DNA of 64,000 bases from Streptomyces candidus (GTDB lineage: Bacteria; Actinomycetota; Actinomycetes; Streptomycetales; Streptomycetaceae): the NCBI RefSeq assembly GCF_014207445.1, contig NZ_JACHEM010000009.1:275246-339245 (forward strand). Direction: 5' to 3'. Both the position numbers and the translations under genes were made by a program. The notes under the pieces were generated by a model. The model saw nothing but the letters and a program-made list of their open reading frames with translations, searched no databases and was not told where the DNA came from. Positions 44,501 to 51,530 of this stretch are shown here, piece by piece; within the stretch, counting starts at the first letter, position 1, and every line of letters starts with the position of its first letter.

Positions 44501-44873
44501 TCAACACCGCGTCCGCCGGTTTCCGCTGCTGCCTCGCCAGGTGCACGAGCTCCTCGAACCGGTGGGCGTCAAGCAGCGACTCCGACGTCTGGAGGACGTA
44601 CGCACTGCCACGGGTGGCGAGTTCCACGCCGTACGCGGCGGCTTCACCGTCGGTCAGAAGCGCCCGCAGTCGCGAGACGTGCCCCTGGACGACGGTGCGC
44701 GCGTGGGCGGGCGGCGTCTCGTCCCAGATGGTGTCGATGAGCTGGTCGACGGGGACGGCGGTGTTGGGGCGCAGCAGCAGTGCGGCCAGTACGCTGCGCC
44801 GCTTGGCCGGGCCGAGCGGCAGCTCTCCGGCCTCGGTGGCGACGGACACGGCTCCGAGCAGCCGGAACTCCAC
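41523..44873 (-). CDS. SARP-NB-ARC-TPR (AfsR-like) regulator
   Basis: A 1116-residue AfsR-type regulator. An OmpR-like winged helix is at 1-95 (FRLLGAVSVATEAGELPLGP, then LPNT-type turn RPNTAVPVDQLIDTIWDE). The BTAD activation domain is at 100-245 (RFEELVHLARQQRKPADAVL to VDPGRALQDAYRTIL). A low-complexity Gly/Pro/Ser/Thr linker spans about 250-455. The NB-ARC ATPase has VLVTGPAGVGKTALALHWAY near 495 and the LLVVLDNAHSSEQV Walker B. TPR-like helices fill the last 270 residues. It starts at GTG 44873 behind GGGGAGG. The linker is far longer than in AfsR. Such proteins activate secondary-metabolite or global genes; its targets are not shown here. Confidence 0.88.
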   Translation of the reverse strand: MEFRLLGAVSVATEAGELPLGPAKRRSVLAALLLRPNTAVPVDQLIDTIWDETPPAHARTVVQGHVSRLRALLTDGEAAAYGVELATRGSAYVLQTSESLLDAHRFEELVHLARQQRKPADAVLMLREALALWRGPALTGTVSSEPLQAAAHALEETRLVTVENLAEAYGDLGEHGRAAAVLRTEAVAHPMRESLAAALLQSLYRAGRQSDALDWYHRTRRLLSDELGVDPGRALQDAYRTILQGDGQGNGGRQTAGTGGAGRAGGTGVTRSTGPGADGTGAASGTRPSEGDEADGIAPGVPSHARTPTRSSRTPVTTTSSRASDAPQPSHVPHGASGRPRPADGTVFRAEAGADDNPGSPAATGHEGTSADPSRPAPSRTGSLPVPGAGPPAGTGAAAGPVSAPGTAPGSASGPSSPAPEPSWSAPPAPPGDRPASSPVPACAAEHPPEPGFLSRSPYTVPELLPRRPRGFLGRRDELDAVEDAAGWGEAPIVLVTGPAGVGKTALALHWAYRAVAAFPDGRLYADLHGFDTLANPEPADVVREFLVSLGVTGRAVPETPAAAAALYRRLTGGRRLLVVLDNAHSSEQVRPLLPSGGDCVTVVTSRNRLDGLIAADLARPVPLSVLGSEDATALLAGVIGPRRVTAEPEAARRLAELCDGLPLALRITAARLATHPERALHQHATELADEQRRLALLEIEDRGVEAELRLSVQKLRAEDRRTFLSLGAHTGKTFDRYAAGALARSTPDEAGAVLDRLAAAHLVQEAGPGRYALHDLVRLYARTLAEAEAGTGAGSWADAEPGIGVGGNAALRLVDHYLHTALAANAVAEPGSRPCCAIPDDAQKPHAVQKFDSRAEVIEWYAAEREALAGAMTAAEAADRPDRVWRLGVLQWPYVLWRVRDGWTPMLEQTLRAAVAVADPDAESRVRALLGWVLLEEGKPEAAYPHLELAPELAGRAGNPVDEAIGRINLSLAQQARGEAAEARQACVRAAGLARQAGDRQTEMLALQTLAEHCLRAGEPEAALRHSLDGLALDPADLGLLRRVLLQTAHGESLAQLGRMAEGVELLSLAAETAEQEGFHEGACRALSALLRLTGDSAAYGDRHARASAALASGR

Positions 44874-45022
44874 TGACGCCTCCCCGAAGACCTGCGGCCC
44901 CCGTGCACTCCTGTGCACCCCGACGGAGGGGCAACGAGTCAGTTTACCGGGGCCGTTTCCGCCTCAGGCGTCACGCGGGGCACCGGGGCCCGTGCGTGGC
45001 CCGGGGGCTGGTGACTCCTGAC

Positions 45023-45250
45023 TCACTCGTAGTGCCGGTAGCGTTCCTCGACCACGCCGCCGACGGCGGGCGGGACACCCACGCCCCTGCGCCGCTTGAG
45101 GATGCTGGTGAAGACGACGATGCCGATGATGCCGACGAGCATCATGATCACCCCGACCAGATCGAGGTTGACGCCATCCATTTTCCAGTCCGTGGCGAAG
45201 GTCAGGATGGCCCCCACCGCGACGAGGACGATGCAGCCGCCCAGTCCCAT
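45023..45250 (-). CDS. small two-helix membrane protein (DUF6458-like)
   Basis: A 75-residue membrane protein. The N-terminal helix LGGCIVLVAVGAILTFATDW and the second helix VGVIMMLVGIIGIVVFTSIL are joined by WKMDGVNLDLVG. A basic RRR stop and a short C-terminal tail ending RYRHYE follow. The pattern WxxxGVNLxxVGxILMxVGxxG is common in small actinobacterial proteins of unknown function. CGGAGG precedes the ATG at 45250. Confidence 0.82.
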   Translation of the reverse strand: MGLGGCIVLVAVGAILTFATDWKMDGVNLDLVGVIMMLVGIIGIVVFTSILKRRRGVGVPPAVGGVVEERYRHYE

Positions 45251-45397
45251 GTCAGTTCGCCTCCGAAAGTGATTGCGCACGACCGGTCCGGTTCCGAAGG
45301 AATCGAACCTCTGTTGAGAGGCGGGTACCCGGGCCCGGAACGGCCATGCGCGGAGGCGGAGTTCACCCCTCCAGGAGAGGAATGGTCCCCCGCGGGA

Positions 45398-46690
45398 TCA
45401 GCCCTCCAGGAAAGCGGTCAGCGCGTTCGCCAGCAGGTACGGGTCGTCCGCTCCGCACAGCTCGCGCGCACTGTGCATGGAGAGGATCGCGACGCCGATG
45501 TCCACGGTCTGGATGCCGTGCCGGGCGGACGTGATCGGGCCGATCGTCGTGCCGCACGGCATCGAGTTGTTCGACACGAAGGTCTGCCACGCCACCCCCG
45601 CCTTCTCGCAGGCCGCCGCGAACACCGCACGCCCCGCACCGTCGGTCGCGTACCGCTGGTTGACGTTGACCTTGAGGATGGGTCCGCCGTTGGCACGCGG
45701 GTGGTGCGTGGGGTCGTGCCGCTCCGCGTAGTTGGGGTGCACGGCGTGCCCGGTGTCGGAGGACAGACAGATCGTTCCGGCGACGGCGCGTGCCTTGTCC
45801 TCGTACGAGCCGCCGCGCGCGAACACCGAGCGCTCCAGCACGTTCCCGAGCAGCGGGCCGTCGGCCCCGGTGTCGGACTGCGATCCGCTCTCCTCGTGGT
45901 CGAAGGCGGCCAGTACGGGGATGTACGGCAGCTCCGCGTCACCGCTCGCCACCGCCGCCAGCGCGGCCACGCCCGCGTGCACGGAGATCAGGTTGTCCAT
46001 TCTGGGTCCTGCCAGCAGCTCCTCGTCCCGGCCGAGGTACGAGGGGGGTTCGATGGCGTGCGGCATCAGGTCCCAGCCCGTCACGTCCTCGGCGTCGACG
46101 CCGGCCTCCTGCGCGACGTACGCGATCAGGTCGCCCTCGTGCACCTCGCCCAGTCCCCAGATGGGCTGCATGTGGCGCTGCTTGTCGAGCTTCATGCCTT
46201 CGTTGACCGAGCGGTCGAGGTGGACGGCGAGCTGCGGGACGCGCAGCAGTGCCCGGTCGATGTTGACCAGCCGGTGGGAGCCGTCGCGCAGGGTGAGCCG
46301 CCCGGCGAGACCGAGGTCCCGGTCGAGCCAGGTGTTGAGCAGCGTGCCGCCGTACACCTCGACGGCGACCTGCCGCCAGCCCTCGTTGCCCGCGTCGGGA
46401 AGCGGCTTGACGCGCAGGTTGGGGGAGTCGGTGTGCGCGCCGACGATGCGGAACGGCGTGTGCGGCTCGGCGCCCTCGGGCACGTACCAGGCGACGATGG
46501 CTCCGCCGCGCAGTACGAACTTGCCGCCGGTCGTCCCGTCCCAGGCGTCGGTCTCGGCGGCCTGGCGGAAGCCGACCTTCTCCAGCCGCGCGGCCGCTTC
46601 GGCCACGGCGTGGTACGGCGACGGGCCGGCCGCCAGGAAGGACATCAGGTCGTCGGTGTGGCCGCGATCGAATCGGGCTGCGCTGCTCAT
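45398..46690 (-). CDS. M18 family aspartyl aminopeptidase
   Basis: A 430-residue zinc aminopeptidase of family M18 (ApeB/DNPEP). Metal ligands lie in VGAHTDSPNLR, ELLAGPRMDNLISV, AAFDHEESGSQSDTGADG, CLSSDTGHAVHPNY and AILSMHSARELCG near the C-terminus. Family enzymes are large cytosolic TET-like complexes that remove N-terminal Asp or Glu. Length and motif order are normal. The start is the ATG at 46690. It is a single gene, 147 nt downstream of the zinc-motif gene. Confidence 0.93.
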   Translation of the reverse strand: MSSAARFDRGHTDDLMSFLAAGPSPYHAVAEAAARLEKVGFRQAAETDAWDGTTGGKFVLRGGAIVAWYVPEGAEPHTPFRIVGAHTDSPNLRVKPLPDAGNEGWRQVAVEVYGGTLLNTWLDRDLGLAGRLTLRDGSHRLVNIDRALLRVPQLAVHLDRSVNEGMKLDKQRHMQPIWGLGEVHEGDLIAYVAQEAGVDAEDVTGWDLMPHAIEPPSYLGRDEELLAGPRMDNLISVHAGVAALAAVASGDAELPYIPVLAAFDHEESGSQSDTGADGPLLGNVLERSVFARGGSYEDKARAVAGTICLSSDTGHAVHPNYAERHDPTHHPRANGGPILKVNVNQRYATDGAGRAVFAAACEKAGVAWQTFVSNNSMPCGTTIGPITSARHGIQTVDIGVAILSMHSARELCGADDPYLLANALTAFLEG

Positions 46691-46836
46691 GCGTTCAGCC
46701 TAACCAGCGGCGATGCGGGGACGGGCCCCCCTGGCCGCGGTGCCGTGTCGCGGGCGGTAAGGGGAACGGACCCACGGGGCGACCCGCTACCGGGCAGACG
46801 CCCCGGGCCACCCTGCCGGGCGCCGGCCGTCCTGGA

Positions 46837-47568
46837 CTACAGCCCCGGCGGCCGTTCGAAGCGCCGTCGCAACGGCATCCGCCGCTCGCCGCGCGGCACC
46901 CGAGGCAGCATCTGCGGGGTGCCCGCCGTGCGCTGCGCCTGGCGGCGCCGTCCCGCACAGAAGATGCACTCCTCGCCGGGCGGCGCGTCCGGGTCCACGG
47001 GGGCGCCCGGGTGCTGGGTACAGCCGGAGGAGTTGCGCGGCCGGGACAGCTCGCGGGCGAGCACGAACGCTCGGTGCAGAGCCTCGGCCAGCGCCGCGAA
47101 CTCCGTCGGCCGCGAGGACGTCCCCAAGTCGAAGGACCGCTCGTTGACCAGCGCGAACTGTGCCGTCAGCGAACTCAGCGTCGCGCGCCGGGCGGGCCCC
47201 TCGGGCAGCCGGGGCGTCTCCTCGGCGGGGGTGGGGGCCGACCGTTCGTTGAGCCGGCGGCGGTGGTTGCAGATCAGGCAGCGGCCCCAGCCGTCGGGCA
47301 CGGTCGGGTCCACTGCCCCGTCGGGGTGCTCCTTGCAGCCGGTGACGTTGCGCGCGGGCGCCAGATCGGCGGCGGTGCGGTAGGCCCCGTACAGCGAGTC
47401 GGCGACGGGTTCGTACTCGGCGGGGTACGCACCGTCGTACAGGTCCTTCAGCAGGTCGTTCGCCGACCCGAGGCGGCTGCGCAGTTCCTGGAGCGCGTAC
47501 GGCAGCCCCGTCGGGACGGAGTAGCCCTTGCCGCCGCCCTGCTGATCCTGTCCACCCATTCCTGCCAT
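46837..47568 (-). CDS. protein with two tandem zinc-binding-type motifs
   Basis: A 243-residue protein I do not recognise by name. It has two homologous halves, each a helical stretch followed by C-x2-H ... C-x2-C. Half one ends with VTGCKEHPDGAVDPTVPDG and CLICNHRRR (about 85-115). Half two ends with SSGCTQHPGAPVDPDAPPG and CIFCAGRRR (about 190-215). The repeated helix is SLYGAYRTAADLAPARN, with ALHRAFVLARELSRPRN as its partner. The protein thus looks like an internal duplication of a zinc-ribbon-like module, with an Arg-rich C-terminus. The start is ATG 47568; ATG 47559 is possible. Confidence 0.65.
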   Translation of the reverse strand: MAGMGGQDQQGGGKGYSVPTGLPYALQELRSRLGSANDLLKDLYDGAYPAEYEPVADSLYGAYRTAADLAPARNVTGCKEHPDGAVDPTVPDGWGRCLICNHRRRLNERSAPTPAEETPRLPEGPARRATLSSLTAQFALVNERSFDLGTSSRPTEFAALAEALHRAFVLARELSRPRNSSGCTQHPGAPVDPDAPPGEECIFCAGRRRQAQRTAGTPQMLPRVPRGERRMPLRRRFERPPGL

Positions 47569-47596
47569 GTCACCAAGCCTGCCACGCGCCACCGAC

Positions 47597-47638
47597 AACG
47601 GGCCGGAGACGTTTCACGTGAAACGTCTCCGGCCCGTT
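47597..47638. terminator. 42-bp perfect palindrome with parS at its centre
   Basis: Arms of 14 bp (AACGGGCCGGAGAC and its exact complement) flank a perfect parS. It lies 100 nt past the acyl-CoA dehydrogenase stop and just upstream of the zinc-motif gene. As RNA it would be a 21-bp hairpin, so it can serve as terminator and centromere site together. Confidence 0.75.
47611..47624. other. parS site 9 (perfect)
   Basis: GTTTCACGTGAAAC, the core of the 42-bp palindrome. Confidence 0.93.
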
Positions 47639-47737
47639 CGCCGATCTGTCCGGCCCGTGCGCTCGTACGGTCTGTGCGATCCGCCCGCTCATGCCGTCCG
47701 GGGTCGGTCCGCAGGCCGGGCCGGTGTCCGGCCGGGA

Positions 47738-49567
47738 CTAGAACGCGGCTTCGTCCAGCTCCATCAGCGAGTTGTCGACGGCCTCGGCCTTGGCGCGCTC
47801 GACGCCGACGCCCGGCAGCACGTTCGCGGCGAAGTACTTGGCCGCGGCGATCTTGCCGGTGTAGAACGGCACGTCCTTCGCGGAGGCGCCTTCCGCCAGC
47901 TTCTCGGCGGCCACCGCGGCGCCGCGCAGCAGCAGGTAGCCGACCACCACGTCACCCGACGCCATCAGCAGACGGGTCGTGTTCAGCCCCACCTTGTAGA
48001 TGGACTTGACGTCCTTCTCGGTGCCCGCGAGGTCCGTCAGCATGGCGCCGACGATGGCCTCCAGGTCCACGGCAGCCTTCGCGAGCTGCTCGCGGGCGCC
48101 CGACAGTTCGTCGCCGCCGGTGCCCACCGCGAGGAACTTCTTGATCTCCTCGGCGAGCTGGTTCAGCGCCGCGCCCTGGTTGCGGACGATCTTCCGGAAG
48201 AAGAAGTCCTGACCCTGGATCGCCGTGGTGCCCTCGTAGAGCGTGTCGATCTTGGCGTCACGGATGTACTGCTCGATCGGGTACTCCTGGAGGTACCCGG
48301 AGCCGCCGAAGGTCTGGAGCGACTGGGCGAGCTGCTCGTAGGACTTCTCCGAGCCGTAGCCCTTCACGATCGGGAGCAGCAGGTCGTTCATCGCGACGAG
48401 CGCCTTGGCGTCCTCGCCGGCCGCTTCCTTGAGCGCGATCTCGTCCTGCACGGACGCGGTGTGCAGCACCAGGGCGCGCATGCCCTCGGAGTACGCCTTC
48501 TGCTCCATGAGCGCGCGGCGGACGTCCGGGTGGTGGGTGATGGTGACCTTGGGTGCGGCCTTGTCCATGAACTGGGCCAGGTCCGGACCCTGCACGCGCT
48601 CCTTGGCGTACTCCAGGGCGTTCAGGTAACCGGTCGACAGCGTCGCGATGGCCTTCGTGCCGACCATCATCCGCGCGAACTCAATGATCATGAACATCTG
48701 GCGGATGCCGTCGTGCTTGTCGCCGATCAGCCACCCCTTGGCGGGGTGCTGGTCGCCGAAGGTCATCTCGCACGTGTTGGACGCCTTGAGGCCCATCTTG
48801 TGCTCGACGTTCGTCGCGTAGACGCCGTTGCGCTCGCCCAGCTCGCCGGTCTCCCAGTCGAAGTTGTACTTCGGTACGAGGAAGAGGGACAGGCCCTTGG
48901 TGCCCGGTCCCGCGCCCTCGGGGCGCGCCAGCACGTAGTGGAGGATGTTCTCCGACATGTCGTGCTCACCGGACGTGATGAAGCGCTTCACGCCCTCGAT
49001 GTGCCAGGAGCCGTCCTCCTGCTGCACGGCCTTCGTGCGGCCCGCGCCGACGTCCGAACCGGCGTCCGGCTCGGTGAGGACCATCGTGGAGCCCCACTGC
49101 TTCTCCACGGCGATCTGCGCGACCTTCTTCTGCGCGTCGTTGCCCTCGGTGTAGAGGATGCCGGCGAAGGCCGGGCCGGAGGAGTACATCCACACGGCCG
49201 GGTTCGCGCCGAGCAGCAGCTCCGCGTACGCCCAGATCAGGGAGCGCGGGGAGGTCGTGCCGCCGATCTCCTCGGGCAGGCCCAGCCGCCAGTACTCGGA
49301 GTCCATGAAGGCCTGGTAGCTCTTCTTGAAGGAGGCCGGGACGGGCGCGGTGTTCGTCGTCGGGTCGAAGACCGGCGGGTTGCGGTCGGCGTCCTCGAAG
49401 GAGGCGGCCAGCTCGTTCTCGGCGAGGCGGCGCAGTTCGTCGAGGATGCTCTTGGCGGTGTCGACGTCCATCTCCGCGAACGGGCCGGTGCCGTACAGCT
49501 TGTCGCGGCCGAGCACCTCGAAGAGGTTGAACTCGATGTCCCGGAGATTCGACTTGTAGTGCCCCAT
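47738..49567 (-). CDS. long-chain acyl-CoA dehydrogenase (FadE5/AcdB type)
   Basis: A 609-residue FAD-dependent acyl-CoA dehydrogenase with the extended FadE5-type layout. The hallmark start is MGHYKSNLRDIEFNLFEVLG. The FAD/substrate motifs are MVLTEPDAGSDVGAGRTKAV and GVKRFITSGEHDMSENILHY. The base-containing region is QTFGGSGYLQEYPIEQYIRD. A C-terminal helical domain of about 130 residues is typical for enzymes of long chains. It opens beta-oxidation. The ATG at 49567 has CGGAG 8 nt upstream. Pirin is encoded 0.8 kb away; in S. ambofaciens the pirin PirA restrains an acyl-CoA dehydrogenase called AcdB, to my knowledge, and this gene is a good candidate for it. Confidence 0.9.
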   Translation of the reverse strand: MGHYKSNLRDIEFNLFEVLGRDKLYGTGPFAEMDVDTAKSILDELRRLAENELAASFEDADRNPPVFDPTTNTAPVPASFKKSYQAFMDSEYWRLGLPEEIGGTTSPRSLIWAYAELLLGANPAVWMYSSGPAFAGILYTEGNDAQKKVAQIAVEKQWGSTMVLTEPDAGSDVGAGRTKAVQQEDGSWHIEGVKRFITSGEHDMSENILHYVLARPEGAGPGTKGLSLFLVPKYNFDWETGELGERNGVYATNVEHKMGLKASNTCEMTFGDQHPAKGWLIGDKHDGIRQMFMIIEFARMMVGTKAIATLSTGYLNALEYAKERVQGPDLAQFMDKAAPKVTITHHPDVRRALMEQKAYSEGMRALVLHTASVQDEIALKEAAGEDAKALVAMNDLLLPIVKGYGSEKSYEQLAQSLQTFGGSGYLQEYPIEQYIRDAKIDTLYEGTTAIQGQDFFFRKIVRNQGAALNQLAEEIKKFLAVGTGGDELSGAREQLAKAAVDLEAIVGAMLTDLAGTEKDVKSIYKVGLNTTRLLMASGDVVVGYLLLRGAAVAAEKLAEGASAKDVPFYTGKIAAAKYFAANVLPGVGVERAKAEAVDNSLMELDEAAF

Positions 49568-49698
49568 GGCGACGGCTCCGTATAGCTCGGGGAGGCGGAT
49601 TCCTCGTACAAATACCAGCAAGTAGCTACGATGATGCTACCCGTCGGTAATAAGCCGCAACCCCATGCCGTCGGATGTGGCGCACTACTCTTTCCCGC

Positions 49699-50265
49699 AT
49701 GTATGGCTACGAGCAGAATCCGGGCGCCCAGCAGGGTTACGCCCCGCCGGGCGGTCCCCAGCAGGGTTACGCCCCGCCGCAGCCGCCGCCGCACCAGGCG
49801 GGCCATCCGGGTGGGCACCAGTCCGGACATCAGGGCGGCCACCCGGGCGCGCACCAGGGCGGCCGTCAGCAGGGTTACGGGGAGCAGCCGCTCTACCCCG
49901 AGCCCTCGCCGCCCTCCCTCGGGGACGCCGTGCGCGCCTTCACCACCGGCACGCTCTCCGCGGAGGACTTCCAGCAGATCTTCGCCTCCTCGAAGGTCTA
50001 CTGCCCGCGCGGCGACGGCCCCGGCTTCCTGGCGCTGCACAACACCCAGCACCCGGTCATCCCGATGTTCACCACGCTCAAGGAACTGCGCAGGTACGCG
50101 GGCAAGGAGTCCAAGTACTTCGTGATCACGGGTGCCGAGGTCATCGACCTCCTGCCGACCGGATACGGCTTCGTGCTCGACATGGAGGGTGAGCACCGGA
50201 TGGTGTTCGACGCCAAGGCGGTCGAGCAGATGGTGGACTTCGCCATGCGCCGCATGTACGGCTGA
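49699..50265 (+). CDS. SseB family protein with His/Gly/Pro-rich N-terminus
   Basis: A 188-residue protein. The C-terminal 115 residues are an SseB domain (LGDAVRAFTTGTLSAEDFQQ, VYCPRGDGPGFLALHNTQHP, IPMFTTLKELRRYAGKESKY and a hydrophobic VIDLLPTGYGFVLD). The first 70 are low-complexity with QQGYAPP copies and a run of GGHQSGHQGGHPGAHQGG units that could bind metal. Function is unknown. The ATG at 49699 has TACTCT 10 nt upstream with no ribosome site, so it is likely leaderless. It diverges from the acyl-CoA dehydrogenase. The gap holds a GTAGC-n9-GCTAC repeat around 49622-49640. Confidence 0.78.
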   Translation: MYGYEQNPGAQQGYAPPGGPQQGYAPPQPPPHQAGHPGGHQSGHQGGHPGAHQGGRQQGYGEQPLYPEPSPPSLGDAVRAFTTGTLSAEDFQQIFASSKVYCPRGDGPGFLALHNTQHPVIPMFTTLKELRRYAGKESKYFVITGAEVIDLLPTGYGFVLDMEGEHRMVFDAKAVEQMVDFAMRRMYG

Positions 50266-50342
50266 CGATCGCGCGGCTGACCTGGTGCGCGGCTGACCTG
50301 GCTTCTCTCCTCGGCAGGGCTCCTCTTGCGGGATGTTCAGCT

Positions 50343-50369
50343 TTCAACTAAGTTGAATGTTGAACATTC
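50343..50369. promoter_or_regulatory. two overlapping palindromes upstream of pirin
   Basis: TTCAAC-TAA-GTTGAA (50343-50357) overlaps GAATGTT-G-AACATTC (50355-50369). Both are perfect, in an AT-rich island 20-46 nt before the ATG. The TTGAA-type arms resemble MarR-family operators. Confidence 0.65.
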
Positions 50370-50388
50370 CGCCAGGAGGTGGCTTCAG

Positions 50389-51348
50389 ATGCCCGCAGTG
50401 ACCGTCGAAAACCCCCTGACCCTTCCGAGGGTGACCGCTCCGGCCGACGCCGTCGCCCGCCCCGTGCTCGCCGTCACCACGGCTCCGAGCGGCTTCGAGG
50501 GAGAGGGCTTCCCCGTGCGCCGCGCGTTCGCGGGCATCAACTACCAGCACCTCGACCCGTTCATCATGATGGACCAGATGGGTGAGGTGGAGTACGCGGC
50601 CGGGGAGCCCAAGGGCACCCCGTGGCACCCGCACCGCGGCTTCGAGACCGTCACGTACCTGATCGACGGCACCTTCGTCCACCAGGACAGCAACGGTGGC
50701 GGCGGCACCATCCGCAACGGCGACACTCAGTGGATGACGGCCGGCTCCGGCCTCCTCCACATCGAGGCGCCCCCGGAGTCCCTCGTCCAGTCCGGCGGCC
50801 TCTTCCACGGCCTCCAGCTCTGGGTGAACCTCCCCGCCGCCGACAAGATGATGAACCCCCGCTACCAGGACATCCGCGGCGGCCAGGTACAGCTGCTCAC
50901 CTCCCCCGACGGCGGCGCGCTGCTGCGCGTCATCGCGGGCGAACTCGACGGGCACGACGGCCCCGGCATCACCCACACCCCCATCACGATGATCCACGCC
51001 ACCCTCCGTCCGGGCGCCGAGGTCACCCTCCCCTGGCGCTCCGACTTCAACGGACTGGCCTACGTCCTGGCCGGCCGGGGATCGGTCGGCGCGGAGCGGC
51101 GCCCCCTGCACAGCGGCCAGACGGCCGTCTTCGGCGACGGAGGCTCGCTGACGGTCCGCGCGGACGAGAGCCAGGACGGCCACACGCCCGATCTCGAGGT
51201 CGTACTGCTGGGCGGCCGTCCGATCCGCGAACCGATGGCGCACTACGGCCCCTTCGTCATGAACAGCCAGGCCGAGCTCCGCGAAGCCTTCGAGGACTTC
51301 CAGGCGGGACGGCTGGGCAAGGTGCCGGCGGTGCACGGGATGAAGTAG
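50389..51348 (+). CDS. pirA: pirin family protein
   Basis: A 319-residue pirin, a double-cupin iron protein. The N-cupin metal ligands are in GTPWHPHRGFETVTYLIDG (His-His), then FVHQDSNGGGGTIRNGDTQW and the Glu in GSGLLHIEAPPES. The second cupin is the C-terminal half ending MAHYGPFVMNSQAELREAFE, the standard pirin tail. Pirins act as redox-sensing protein partners, and some are quercetinases. In S. ambofaciens PirA is described as a redox-sensitive modulator of acyl-CoA dehydrogenase AcdB and beta-oxidation; the nearby FadE5-type gene fits that. AGGAGG lies 10 nt before ATG 50389. Two palindromes sit at the promoter. Confidence 0.92.
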   Translation: MPAVTVENPLTLPRVTAPADAVARPVLAVTTAPSGFEGEGFPVRRAFAGINYQHLDPFIMMDQMGEVEYAAGEPKGTPWHPHRGFETVTYLIDGTFVHQDSNGGGGTIRNGDTQWMTAGSGLLHIEAPPESLVQSGGLFHGLQLWVNLPAADKMMNPRYQDIRGGQVQLLTSPDGGALLRVIAGELDGHDGPGITHTPITMIHATLRPGAEVTLPWRSDFNGLAYVLAGRGSVGAERRPLHSGQTAVFGDGGSLTVRADESQDGHTPDLEVVLLGGRPIREPMAHYGPFVMNSQAELREAFEDFQAGRLGKVPAVHGMK

Positions 51349-51530
51349 CGGGCGCGGCGGCGGAGGTGTACGGACGGCACCTCCGCCTCGCCGGACGCAC
51401 GCACAGCCCTTCGGACCCCCATCGGACCCGAAGCCAACAGGCCGCTCGCCTCCGCAGGGGCGCGCGTGGCCGGCGTCCCCGGCCTGCTCCTCGTGGTGCC
51501 GTGGACGGCAGGCCGCCGCACGCGGTCCGC

